This document shows, piece after piece, positions 45,057 through 57,045 of a stretch of DNA of 64,000 nt. Position numbers and translations under genes: made by a program. Below the pieces are notes generated by a model. That model saw only the letters and a program-made list of their open reading frames with translations. It ran no database searches and had not been told where the DNA came from. Source of the DNA: Fomes fomentarius (taxonomy: Eukaryota; Basidiomycota; Agaricomycetes; Polyporales; Polyporaceae); NCBI GenBank assembly GCA_022606135.1, contig JABYQN010000007.1:1178001-1242000 (forward strand), written 5' to 3'. The first letter of the stretch is position 1; each line of letters begins with the position of its first letter.

Positions 45057-48000
45057 CTACTCTGTTGATACATCCATGTGGACCACTTCCTCCGCTGGTT
45101 TATCGAGAGCGGTGTTCTTGTTACGACGTTCTGCGAGGAATGCGCTTATACGTTGCTTGAGTTCTGGATCTGGATGAGAGTTAGTGTTCTATAACCGACA
45201 ACTGCAGTGGGCATCACGTACTAGGAATTACATCCTCGAGCGTCAGCGGCATGCGGTTAAAGGGATCCTTGCTGTCCGACAGCAAGTGAGCCTTGATTGT
45301 AGACCTGTCAATCACAACCCTGGAGGATGGCAGCGTGACAGGATCGCGCATGACGGTGTACATCAGAGGATCTGCACGGTGTTGGAGCATGAGCCAGCAG
45401 TCCTGCAGCAAGCGTCCAGGAACGTACCCAAGAACTCGTCTGGTATCTCTCCGAGGTCTTCCTCGGCCTCCAACGTCGCCTTCGTCTCCTCCACCTTGAC
45501 CACAAACAACCGAAGTCTCTCAATCTCGTCGGGCGACTTGATCGACCGGCGTCGTAGAATTTCTGCCGCTTGCTCGAACAGTTCCTTCCGATAGCTGCGC
45601 CCATCTGCCGCGACGCCGCGTGCGAACTCGCCCTGGTCACTCAAGTTGAGATACACTTGTATGATGTCGCTGAGGAGCTGCTTCGGATTGAACCTGAACT
45701 TCTCCGGGTTCTGCACTTTGAGCTCTTGGCAACGCGGCCCAACGAGTGCGTCGAGATTGTAGTCCAACATAGCCGCGAGCTTGTCGACGATCTCGGGGAC
45801 CATGAACGGCGCCTTTGTCTCACCCGTGAAGGTCTTCAGCAAGTCGACGGTGGAGTTGCCCAGCTGGACGTAGCTACCGGCGTGCCTTTCGAGCTGTCGA
45901 AGAGTGCTCTCACGCTCCCGGCGATACTGTGCAGGTTTCGCCTCATATGTCGCCCTATCCTTCATCTCGGTCTGGATCTCGTGTATCTTGGCTAGTTCCG
46001 ATAGCGACTCGTCCAAGAGGTATGTGACGTCGTTGATCATGAGGTTGACAAACCTGATGAAGGTCTCGGAGTTGTTGCTACGGCGTGTACGTATGAGAGG
46101 CAATACAATGTACCCGGATGAGCAAAACTTACGCAGCCTCGTTCTTGAGAGCCTCGCGATGCACGGAGTTGTTCCAGACAACCTTGAATATGTATGCGAT
46201 ATTCCGACGGGAGTCTAGTCAGAGGTATCAATGAGCAGAGGACACACAGAGCGACAACACTAACTTACTGAATTTGTCGTAAAACTGCGAGCTGGCACCA
46301 GTCTGTTCGACCTCTATCATCAAGCCATATGAATGAACACTCTCTGCAAGATACGTGTGGCAACGTACCGATGTAAAACCCCATCAGGGCTGGCATCAAA
46401 TGCTTCAGGGCCACAGGATGCGTGTTAAACAGTGTCGTAAGGACACTGCGATGTTCTCCCCAGTTATACGTGCCATAGAACAACACCTTCCCGGATTTCA
46501 TGAGCGTTTCGCGCTGAATGGATGGTGCTCCCGCTTACCTCGACGATCTTGGCCTTCAAGAAAGGGTTCTTGATGTACCATGTAGATGTGAGGAACGTGA
46601 GACACCATACAAGCATTTCGTTCCTTCCGGACAGCTCAAGGCTCTTCGGACTTTGCCTTCATCGAACGATCGGGAATGTCAGCGTTGCACCCCATGAAAA
46701 ATGAATGGTGCACCAGACGCACCTAATGACGAAGAGATAGTACTCGATCACATCCTCGACGAGATATTCGGGAAGGACGCGGAAGGAGATAGGTACCTCC
46801 TTCGGGAGAGGCAGCCTGCGATGACATCAGCTAAAACAACATAAGACGAACAATAGGACTACATACTCGACAGTTGGGTTCGGATGTTGCTTGCGAGGAT
46901 CGACGTGACGGATCAACCAGGTTGACACAAGGTTCGCGAAGCTTATCGACCGGAAGACAAGCTCGGGTTCTGCGAGCTGGGTCTCATATGCGAGTTGCGC
47001 TGCATATATCTTGTCTTGCTCCGCCTACGGCGGCTGTCAGCGACGGAACAAGGAGGATGAGCATTACCTCATACCTTGCCAGCATTGATTGCTGCCTCGG
47101 TACGAGCCTGGAAGGGAGTCTGGAAGAAATGAAGTCACGTTCAGCGATAGTATTAGATTATGGTATGTACACGTACTCCTTGCCACGACTGATCACCCTG
47201 CAGGACTTCTAGGTGTCGTCGAATATCCTCATACTGCCTTGCAAGCTCTTCGAAGTTGTTCACGATCTTCTGTTGCCCGGTGTGGTTGACAGCAAGAGAG
47301 AGGTAGAATATCTCCGAGATGAAGTTCGGCGGAGCTTCGATGGCGTCAGAAACTCGTCCCACGGACCTCTGCAATACAGCTCACTGGTTGTTGCCTCGTT
47401 CTCTTTCCTCCACTTCTCCGCCTCCTCATTCGTGGCGTTGATACGTGTTTCGTCCGAAAGATCGAGCCGAGATGAATGTGCATAGTATGCAGAGTCAATC
47501 TTGCCCATCTACCCGACGTCTCATAAGTTGTCCTACCCCGATTTGGTCCAGAGAGACATACCTTGCTGTACTGCGCGTCCATAAACGGCTCGCAGAACTG
47601 CAGGATAATGATTTGCAGATTCATGATGAAGCAATCTGACGACACAGTGAGCATATCCACCTATCGACATAGGCGCTGGTCAGTTTCTGCTAGCAGCGAA
47701 ATTGGGAGGCCACCCGACCTGCATGCCAGCACGCCTGCGGTTCAGGTTGATGGCTCGAGCAAAGAACTGTAGCACCGCTTCCCTGGAGTCAGGAGAAGCA
47801 CGGACAAGGGCGTTGAAGACTTGGAATAGCGACGTCTAGAAAGGGTGAGCTTTCACCGACGTCAATACTATAGCAGTACGAACCTGAAGGGTCTTCAGTG
47901 TTCCCCTGAGGCTAGCTGTAGCGGATGTTATTTCCCCCGGTGGCCTCGTCTCGTGGTTCGAGAAGTAGGTATTCGAGATGGATGGCTAGGCAGTAGAGTC

Positions 48001-49439
48001 AGCAAGGCATGCACTAATCCCGAGTAATAAGATAGGTACCCATTCTCGGTGGAAAACGCCTAGTCTGAGCAAGCGTCCCAGCAAGCACCTTATCTCAAAC
48101 TCAGGTGCTGTTGTTTCTGGGTTCCACTCTGGCAGTCTCGTAATCATGTTAGCGATCGCCTTGACGCTTACGAGCGCTTCTAGCCCGCTGACGACACCGC
48201 GCCATCCATCCCCGCTCGCAAAACCTGCATTCAGTGACTCATGCGAGCACAACTTGACAACCACTGGTCCTAGCACACCATCGATCTCGTTGTCCGGTTC
48301 AAACCGCCTCACTAGATCTTGCAAGAACGTCTCTATCTCGGAAGGGTCGAGAAGATTGGTGGACGAGGTTGATAGGTAAGGCCCAGAAAGTGCTGAGAGA
48401 GACATGAAGGACGGGACCAGTTCTTGTGGACCAAACTCCTTTCCGGGAAGATTCGGCTGAGGGAACATTTCCGGCTCCTGGAGAGTCAAACCAGTATAAC
48501 TGATTATGAGATCGCGGACCTTGTCGAGAACATCGATGGCTCGTTGTTGTTGGAGTGGCGTATAGTTCTATGACACTCTTTAATCAGCGAAGGGAATTAT
48601 CCATATACTATTTGCCTGCTCACCCTTCTTAATACTGCAGACCTAGCTGCGTTCGAGCGTTTCCAACAGCCAATGAGGTATTCCAATATTGTTTGCTGCG
48701 AGGGCATCGATGCAAGTACAGGAAAAAATTCTAAGTCATCTCTGAACATCTATGAGCCATGTTCGGAAGTGGTTTGAGATGTAATGCACTTACGACATCG
48801 TTTGCGGGTCAAGTTCTAGTCTTGCAATCAAGGTGCGATCCGCCACTCCGGCATTCAATTGTAATGGCAGACCTAGGACCAGAATGTAAAGATGCTTCCG
48901 GATGGAATGCTGGGATGTGCAGTACAGGAGATGTCCGACATACCTTCACTCTGTAATTCCTCTGCAAGGTTCTTCAGCCACACGACCTCGTACCCGCTCA
49001 TCTCCGCAACCTCTTTCTATCCAATCCATAAACACAGAGTTCCGTACATTTCTGCATGTGTACGCACCTTCAATGTCACATTGAACGTACTAGAGATAGT
49101 CTCATCCTCCCAAACCGGGAGATCGAGTTGCGCAGGGGCAGCGACTGCCGGAGCTTTCCTCTTGAGCGGCACAGGTGATGGTGCGACTACAACGGGCTCC
49201 GCGGGCCTCTTCTGCACCGATGGTGGCGTCGCCGACTTCGGAGGTGCTATTGCAGGGGCTGTGGGTGGTGGGGGAGTGCTGGACGTCGATGCAGCTGGAC
49301 TAGGGCTGGAAGACACAGTTCCTTGGAGCTTAGCTAACCGCTTCAGACGGATCTGCATTCCTCGCATGAGCACATTTGCAACGACTGGCGGAAGAGCTCA
49401 ACGTACCCGTTCTGCATCGTCTTGAGGAGTTGAGGCCAT
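45057..49439 (-). CDS. UFD2: Ubiquitin conjugation factor E4 (UFD2, U-box)
   Basis: E4 ubiquitin-chain elongation factor that works with Cdc48/p97 in degradation of ubiquitin-fusion and ERAD substrates. The start at 49439 gives [11 protein letters not shown], then [15 protein letters not shown] and a Pro/Ala-rich linker. The Ufd2 core spans many exons; clear parts are [24 protein letters not shown] blocks, here [60 protein letters not shown] and [20 protein letters not shown]. The C-terminal U-box reads [40 protein letters not shown] and [11 protein letters not shown]. The last exon has [16 protein letters not shown] and the stop is TAG 45057-45059. Its length of roughly 1,050-1,150 residues is usual for the family. 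It is divergent from the bL35 gene. Confidence 0.92.
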
Positions 49440-49612
49440 GTCGGAAGTGGCGGTAGCAGAGGAACTTGAAGGGAGCAATCAAATCGCGACCAAGTAGAAC
49501 TCATAGGCGCCCATGCACCACTGGACGCGGAGACGAGCGTCTACAAGTCTGTTGTTGTCGCCCACCACCTCTCCTCTTGAGCTCCTTCTGCATCATTCTC
49601 GGACTCGCGACT
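49440..49612. promoter_or_regulatory. Divergent promoter between UFD2 and bL35m
   Basis: 173 bp between opposite start codons, the shortest divergent spacer in the window; no TATA recognised. Confidence 0.5.
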
Positions 49613-49932
49613 ATGATTTTCCTCTCGCGCGTTATGGCGACGACACGCTTGTTCTCGACGTCTGCGGTCGCACAGTTCCCCAAACTGAAGTCGCATTCCG
49701 GAGCAAAGAAGCGGTGGAGGTCGATTGCTTCGGGGATCTTCAAACGTGTATGTGGCATCTCTGACAGTACAGTATTTGGTGGTCTTAGCTATCGTTGCAG
49801 GGAAAAGCAGGTCACAAGCACTTGAATGTGAACAAGAGTCCTGCGAGGAAAAACGAACTGAGCCAGACCGCGTACTCGCACGGCTCTCAGACGACAAGGC
49901 TAAAGAAGTTGCTACCATATGGTTCTCCATAA
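49613..49932 (+). CDS. Mitochondrial large ribosomal subunit protein bL35m
   Basis: Small basic protein of the mitochondrial 54S subunit. Two exons, 49613-49747 and 49801-49932, split by a 53-nt GT-AG intron, give 88 residues. The leader MIFLSRVMATTRLFSTSAVA looks like a mitochondrial presequence; Met at 49634 is an alternative start. The mature part has the bL35 signature KLKSHSGAKKRWRSIASGIF and KRGKAGHKHLNVNKSP, then NELSQTAYSHGSQTTRLKKL and a short C-terminus LPYGSP before TAA. All Lys/Arg-rich rRNA-binding features of the family are present. Confidence 0.92.
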
Positions 49933-50087
49933 TGTGCCAGACAAATAGTGGGGCAAGATGTGCATAGATTTATAGTACGTACTGTGCTCGTTCGTAGCCC
50001 TCTCTCATCAATCATATTCTAGTCTAGCCCCACCATGGTTGTACAGTACTACACGACTTGTCGTCGTCTAATGCGCATGAATGATCT

Positions 50088-51329
50088 CTACTGGATGTCA
50101 ACGTCTGCTTCATCCCTAGCGTTACTGTCACTGCGCCCTTCCGTGTCCGCTGTGACCCCACTTGTGGGCCTCTCACCCGCGAAGAATGCACGAATGTCCT
50201 GTTGTTTCGGATCGTGAGCGGCACTTCCAATCCCCTTCTGGCGAGTCTGTCCAAAGCCTGTCAGCGCATATGCATATGCGGATGCGGATGCATGGTAACA
50301 TACGACTTTGTCCAAATGTTCATGACGGTTAACATCTGTCACCCGAATGCGTAACTTCGGAGGGTTGCTGTCTTCGAACTCAAGTGATTCGCCTTCCTTG
50401 GCACCCTGGCGCAGGATAGTCAGTTTCGCTCAGGGAAGAATTGGAATAGGTGAGTGACCTCGACTTCCACAGTGACACGCGTCCATGCTGTGTTACGCAG
50501 CCCGCGGTACTTGTCGCCAGGATGCTTTCCGCTCTCGTCTTTCAAGAGAAGCGCTGGGATGAGTTCACTGATGCACAACCCATGACTTGCAAGACCGATG
50601 TGTATGCCCTTCTTTCCCTCCCTTGCAGCGCGCCAGATATGCGGCATAACAAGGTCGTCAATCGCCTTCAACGCTCGCACATGCAAGTCGTCCACGCTCT
50701 CCCCTTCGGGGAACTTTTGCGACCGCTCGTGCAATACGGGCCAGATGCCCTTGGCGAATTGTTCTTCCGAGGACAAGCCAGGGTTTTGCTCCCAAGACCA
50801 CGGGTGACCTTCGGCCATCCCGAAATGCTGCTCGCGGAGGAGGGGCGACTCCTCAAAGTAGGGCTTTGGATCCGGTTGGGCGTCCCGTACTGCCTGGCCG
50901 GTCCACAGCGCTCGTTTGAGGGTAGAGGCGTAGATGGCAGTGAAGCGCGTTGTCACAAATGAATCAGCGAGTGCCTTTGCTTGCTGTAATAGGGGAGACA
51001 ATCGTCAGTGTCGGTGTGATCTTGGGGGTGGAGTTTGCTTGCGTTCATGCCTGGACGGTATCAATAAGGAAGCTATCACTTCCTAGATGAAGAAACCATT
51101 ACCATGATTACTCAGTGGTGCATCCTGCCATCCTGCCCACACGCTACGCTGTCGTGAGAGTTGAGCATATTCAGATGGCCACATCCAGATCACCCAGAAT
51201 CGTACCAGATTGTCCGTAGATTCCCCATGCCTGATCTATGGACTTCGAGTGAGTCGTCTTCCAATCGCCAGTGTCAATATCCTCGCTCACAAAGGTCACA
51301 ATTACTGTTGCGTCGGTCTCAGACGACAT
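50088..51329 (-). CDS. Histidine phosphatase (phosphoglycerate mutase-like) with C-terminal PIP-box-like motif
   Basis: Histidine-phosphatase superfamily protein; the substrate is unknown. From Met 51329 (MSSETDATVIVTF) the catalytic RHGE motif lies across a splice: the exon at 51230-51206 encodes HGESTDNL, followed by RSVWAGWQDAPLSNHG. An 8-nt exon (51050-51043) completes HGMN, and after a GC-AG intron the main exon starts QAKALADSFVTTRFTAIYAS, with LREQHFGMAEGHPW, FPEGESVDDLHVRALKAIDD and the second catalytic His in IHIGLASHGLCISELI. Further exons read EGESLEFEDSNPPKLRIRVT and GFGQTRQKGIGSAAHD, then QQDIRAFF, ending at 50088. The donor before HGES is abnormal (see findings), so activity of this allele is uncertain. 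Confidence 0.75.
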
Positions 51330-51667
51330 GGAGGGGTGATTGAAGTTTTGTTGACACGACTTGTCCACGTTTCAAATGCAATGGCCGCCTGTAAGTACTT
51401 ACGAGTCAATAGTTCAATCACCGGTAAGTCCGTGGGCGCTTAATCACTAACCGCCCGGGTGACTAAGCACCACCGGGGCAATGCAGGTTGGCAAGTCTTG
51501 ACCTCAGCCTGACCTGTACACACTGACAGCTTGCGTGTCGTCCTCAACCTAGAGGACGCGCGTCCCCCGCCGCCTGGCGCACTTTATAAGCCCCACGCAA
51601 CCATACCAGCACTCTAATCCGAACCACAAGTATCTCTTCACTCTATCCCGCTTTCCACACGACCACC
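51330..51667. promoter_or_regulatory. Divergent intergenic region with TATA box for the AN1 gene
   Basis: 338 bp between opposite start codons. TTTATAAG at 51583-51590 lies 78 bp before the AN1-gene ATG, which sits in the context ACCACCATG. Confidence 0.55.
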
Positions 51668-53187
51668 ATGTCTAACGCTGCGACACCCGAACGCGATGCC
51701 CACCTTCTGGAAGTGGGGAAACAATGTTCAGCCTCAGGCTGCCTCCTCGTCGACTTTCTCCCATTCAAGTGTCAATATTGCACGCATCCTTACTGTGGCG
51801 AACACTTTCTGCCGACTGCCCATGCATGCGCCGAATACGATGCAGCGAAGCTTGATCGCGTTGCCCCGTCTTGTAAGTACATTCTCGCCGTCAAGTCAGC
51901 CACAACACTAACCACAATGGTAGGCCCTTTTTGCAATACCCCCGTTGCTATCCCTCCAGGCCAAGATCCGAACATCCGAATGGAGCGGCACATCAACTCC
52001 GAGTGCTCCGTGATGACAGGGAGGAGAGCAAAGTCTGGTGCTCCGACTTGCGCGCGACCGAAGTGTGGCAAAGTGTTATTCTCTCCGATACGTTGTGAGG
52101 TAAGTCATTGCTTTGTTCTTGTCTCGTGAAGGTTAGAGTATCCAAACATGAAGCGCTGTTTTCCGCATTCACTGCACATCTCACGTCGATCACAACGGAG
52201 GTACAACGCCAACCACTCGCTGTGGCAAAGTCCGAGTACGACAGCAGATATTCGTGAATGACCCGCGTATTACACGTTGCTCACATCGCAACCAGTCCTT
52301 ACCATGGGATGTGATCAGCGTGTTACAGCGCATCTTCGCTGACGGTCAGTCAGATGACCGACAACATTATGTACCTCGCTCTCGCTGTCCCAGTGTAGAA
52401 TGTGGGATAAGAACATTTGTGCTCACTATATACTTGATTGCATTTGTTTCATGATCACTCAACGTTTTACCGCAGTCATGCAAACAACAGTACTGTCCAC
52501 AACATCGCTTCCCCAAGGATCACACCTGTTCTGCGACCTCCGCGTCATCACCGAAGCAGTCTCCTGCTGGTAATGCGTGGACGAACGTCTCAAAACAGAC
52601 GAACGCGGCTTCTGCAGCTGCTATGGCAGCAATGAAGCGTGCTGCGGTCTCTCCGAACAAGTCATCGACAGCTCCCCGGACTCAACCCACAGCAACCGCC
52701 CAGACTCCCGCGAAAGCAACCGCCTCATCCTCCAAATCGAACCCGTTCTCCGCAACAGAGGGGTGAGTTCCGTTTCTTTGACTCATTACCAGTGGATCAC
52801 TCATCGAGCTACAGTCGCACCATCCTGTTCACCACACGGCCTTCGATCGCTGACCGTCTTCACGATACTGATGACATTAACGACCCGACAATTAATCACG
52901 ATCCACCTGCGCGCTGCGCACCGAAACCTACGACTTTGACTAATGCTTCTAAATTATCCTTCATCCCCCCGCCACTCTTCGGCACGGCATAATACTCGTC
53001 CATTCATCTGTATCGATATCGACCCCTCACCATTGTATCATATGGCCATTCTAGACGTGCCAGGGCGGAAAGGGAGAGCAGACGGAAGGCTATACAGGAG
53101 CGCACAAAGAAAGGCATCCTGCCTACGGAGGAGGAGAAGGCGTTCCTAGCTGCAAGTAGTGACAAGGACGAATGTTTGATCATGTAG
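51668..53187 (+). CDS. Tandem AN1-type zinc-finger protein, ZFAND2-like, with C-terminal CaaX box
   Basis: Likely partner of the proteasome/Cdc48 system in proteotoxic stress, as for ZFAND2 (AIRAP/AIRAPL). The start at 51668 is followed by AN1 finger 1: CSASGCLLVDFLPFKCQYC and then THPYCGEHFLPTAHAC. After an intron come PFCNTPVAIPPGQDPNIRME and finger 2, which starts CARPKCGKVLFSPIRCE and continues, beyond a 376-nt intron (52100-52475), as SCKQQYCPQHRFPKDHTC. An Ala/Ser/Thr-rich linker ends at 52762. The last exon (about 53055-53187) is a charged helix, SRRKAIQERTKKGILPTEEE, ending DECLIM. CLIM is a good farnesylation box, matching the prenylated AIRAPL branch. The 292-nt intron before it might hide another exon: the frame ending FIPPPLFGTA near 52990 is an alternative end. 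Confidence 0.82.
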
Positions 53188-54419
53188 GGTTGCTGTACGC
53201 TTCAATGCTACTAATCCATGCAACTCTGTGACTGTAGTCGAGTTTGACGTGGCATTTTGGCTTGCACGACCTACCACCATGCGACCCTGGAGTTCGACCC
53301 GAATCGGGCCCGAGCAAAAAATCCCTCGGATGCGGGTTGAGTGTTTCGTTCGCGATATCAACCAATTTTCTGAAGTGTACCTGGTTTCAGCCTATCGGCA
53401 CGGTGAAATGTGCATGAATCCCCTTTCAGCACATGTACTGAGCCAGACAGACATATTAGCAGCAGCCATGGAACGTTGGCCATTGCCCGATTGAATGATC
53501 GTGGCGCTCGCATTCCGGAGGTTCCATAATTCCTATGCGTCAGCCTAAGCGTTACGCTGACGGTACTTTGCAGGAATCTATGAGCGAGTGGCGCGATGTC
53601 TATTGCAACCGAGTCGAAAAAAAATTACCCTCATGACTGAGTAGTGGTGCGTAGTATTCCACTAGGGTGCTGTACTCGGTCAAGCGACGAAGTTCTCGAG
53701 CATGGAAGACTCATAACGTCGTGGCACTAGCATGCGGTGCTCTAGCGATAACTTGTTCCCGAAATGGGCGGCAGCTGTCCGAGACCGCCGGTAGCAAGCG
53801 GATCCCTAGAGGCTGCGCGAAATAGCCTTCTGTCTGAGTAGGTTAAGCTACATCCGCCGGTGGTCACCTGAGGTTCGAGCTCGATATGATCAAAGCAATG
53901 TAGCTACATCGATCCACGTGCCCATATCTGTGCAATTGGCGAACCTTTTCGTTGCCGGCAGCGTTGCCTCATTCGTCCCTTCGAAGCTGTCCAGCGGCGC
54001 TGGGGATGTGATTCTGCCGTGAATCCGGAGCGTCGAGCTGACCTTCCAGTGTCGCTGTCGCCGATGTCGATAGTGCGGTCTCAACATTTTCCCCCCGTGC
54101 CAGGCGCACAACGTAGGAACTGCGGTGTACTGGTTATTGCCGACCAGAACTTGAAATCCACGGGGTGTTGTGGGGCACGCCTGTCGCGGCTGCAGTGCAA
54201 TCCTCCTAGAGGCCGACGTGTTATTCGCAGGACGGGTTGGAGTATTTGCAGTGCTTTGGTGGCCTGCGTTCGACTGGCCTCCCAAGAATGGACGCCGCGT
54301 CAAACCGCTGCTTCCTTTCCACCAAGGTTTGTACCACCGGAGTTATGGTCTCCCCACGGTCAAGGTCCTATATATGACCATCCTGGCTGGTCGTGTGGAG
54401 TGCTGGCTGCCTCCTTTCC
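53188..54419. other. Intergenic region, no gene supported
   Basis: About 1.2 kb upstream of the DUF6534 gene. The frames at 53228-53494 (+) and 53890-54303 (-) lack motifs and plausible splice partners. It should contain the DUF6534 promoter. Confidence 0.45.
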
Positions 54420-56501
54420 ATGGAACTCACAAGTGAAGTCGAGGCCACAATGCAGTCACTATCAGGGGAGATCCCGGCTATCCAGACGACCCTCAGTTGG
54501 GGCCTTATCGGACTCTACATAGGACTGATGTGAGTGCTACTTGCCTAATCTTGAAGTACAAGCTCATAGGTGTCCACAGGTTCTACGGTGTCATGTTGGC
54601 TCAGACATATCATTATTTCAAGACTTATCCTGACGACGCATACGTATTGAAGATGATCGTATGCCTGCTACTCCAATCCGCATCACTGCCGTTGTCTGAT
54701 TCATCCGTTGGCCCTCACCTTCTAGGTAGTCGGTGTAATGTGAGTTGTTGCCATTCCGACCCTAGCAACAGGCTCTCTCATATCACGCGATCTCAAGAGT
54801 GGCAGAGACCGTCCATTCTGTGCTTTCTATCCACTGGGGGTAGGTCGTGACACCTATTTATGCCGACATCGCGATGTTCAAGAGTCCCCTAGATACTACT
54901 ATCTGATCAAAAGCAACGGTCATCCGGACGCATACCAAACAGCCACATTGTAGGTATTCCATCCCATTGTCCTATATCGTATCATGCTAATGTTTCGTAG
55001 CTCTCTGAGCGTCAGTATTTGATTTCCCCGTGCACAATCATGGGTCTAAATTAGCTGACCGTGGCTCGTGGACGCCAATAGTTATTTCCGCTAACTGTAG
55101 TATGTCCCTCGTCACTCTTTTCTCCGCCCAACTCCGCTGATCGGTACTTAGATTTCCATCTTTGTCCTATCCGAACTGTGGGTCTGTTGCAGAAGGATAA
55201 CCTCTTCGTCTTCCGACTCATTGCTTCGTCATAGCTTCTATATCCGTCGGGTGTATCACAGTGAATCACTCATGTTCCCTCCCCTATCTCCACCTTGGCT
55301 GACTGCTGATGTAGTTCTCCGCACTGGGTACAGGCATATTTTCTTAGTGATCGCAGTGAGTGTGCCAAAACCGTCTTAACGTGTCCGCGTTCATGGTCAA
55401 TGTTTTAGGTATCTCTGGTACTGTGCTCAATAGGTGGGATGCTTCAATAACACAACTCCCTAATACTCACACGTGAATACCTACGATGGTCATAGCGTTT
55501 GGCATAGGTGAGATTTTGACCGCAATGTTCCTCACACCTGCACTGACATTGACGCAATTGAACGTCAGCTGTGACAGTCGAAGTGTAGGTCACTCTTCTT
55601 CTTCTTGTAATAGTATCTGATTGGCTGGAGCTGAATCCTACAGATTCATTCACGGCACCTTCGCAAATTGGCTACACTTCAAGGTATGTCTCACTTATAT
55701 TAATCATGGTCAGTACTGATATCAGACCTAGTGGCTTGTATCTGCAGCATACGGTCCGCCTGCCGTGGGAGATTTTATTGTTGCCATCGTCCTTGTGGTG
55801 ACTTTACATAGAAGTCATACTGGTATCAAGCGGTAAGTCGTATACTCATCGCTTATTAGCTCTCCTGACAAAGGTTGATATGACTCTGGCGACAGTACTG
55901 ATGCTCTGTTAAATGTGCTCAAGATATATGGCTTCAGTACAGGTATGTCCTCAGCACATATAGGGATTTCTTCATCTCAGCTAACATGCTTCCGCTACAG
56001 GACTCTTCTGCAGGCAAGACATTGTCACATAATCTCACGATGCCCTAAACGCCTGACTATCCAATCATAGCCTCCTGAGCTTAACGTGCTTGCTGATTGT
56101 GAGCCCCATCCTCATACCACTATGCATTGACTCAATCTTGCGATAGGATGTGATGGAAGAGACGAACATGATGATTGTCCCATTCAGCATGACTGCAGCC
56201 AACTGTGAGATCATCATGACTTGTTCTCTGATTTCGAACAAAACGTCTGACCCGGCTCGTCGCACGACAGTGTATGCATTCTCTATGCTAGTAACGTGAG
56301 CTTCATATCACTCGTGCATATGAATGTCGTTGATCCTTCTGGTGTCGTAGGTTGAATATGCGTCGGGGACTGGTGGAGAAGCTGGAAAGCGAGGAGGTCG
56401 CCACCGAATGGCTTGGCCTCAGTGCTCTACACCGTGCAGACGATGCCACAGAGCGTAGCACGGCTGATAACTCCAGCATACGTGTGAGTACCATCGCTTG
56501 A
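54420..56501 (+). CDS. DUF6534-type multi-pass membrane protein
   Basis: DUF6534 proteins are seven-helix membrane proteins common in agaricomycetes; their function is unknown. From ATG 54420, MELTSEVEATMQSLSGEIPA leads to the first helix LSWGLIGLYIGLM, an intron, then FYGVMLAQTYHYFKTYPDDA and YVLKMI. Next come VAETVHSVLSIHWG and YYYLIKSNGHPDAYQTATL. Later small exons give RHIFLVIA, then AAYGPPAVGDFIVAIVLVVT (helix), LHRSHTGIKR and TDALLNVLKIYGFSTGLF. The likely end is TTVYAFSMLVT, LNMRRGLVEKLESEEVATEW and TGA 56499-56501. At least a dozen introns split it into very short exons, so the middle exons (about 55000-55700) are approximate. Codon use is more AT-rich than in its neighbours. Confidence 0.65.
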
Positions 56502-57045
56502 GTATGCGGTGTACCCTACTCAGTACAGATCCATTTGTGATTAGTTCAATACTCCTAGACGAAGCTGTTCAACGGAGACTGGGGGCGCGGTGTACACCTG
56601 CACTACTGTATAAGTACTGGAAGGATTCAGGATCGTAGCATATTGCATTCAATGACCTGTATCATGTACAACTTTCATATGGTACATTACTATCAGTCAT
56701 CCGTCCCCACTGTTAGCACGCCACGGGCCATGCGTACAATATTTCGAGCTTACTAGCCGTTGACGGCATATAGCTTGAGTGGAAGAAAAAGAGATGAAAA
56801 CAAGCGTTGGGGCCTCCATTGTGATCGGCCAATTCAGCTGCCGGTATACTCGACTTGTTCAAGTCGCCGTGGCAGTGTTCGCGTTCATGCCAAACAGGCG
56901 CCTACGTTGACACCAACGCGTGCGACAACCTCGCGCGCGAGGCTGTTTCAGTGTTTGACTCGGGATTCTGTCCTCTCCTAGATCCATAGTGACTCGTCTT
57001 CTCATACTGCTCTCCTAGTGTTGCTCAAACTCTACTGGGGCTACT
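56502..57045. other. Intergenic region
   Basis: About 540 bp between genes in the same direction, presumably the PPWD1 promoter; no gene recognised. Confidence 0.45.

Noticed and set aside
53890..54522. Overlapping frames on both strands before the DUF6534 gene
   Set aside because: No recognisable domain, and no join with the DUF6534 exons is needed.
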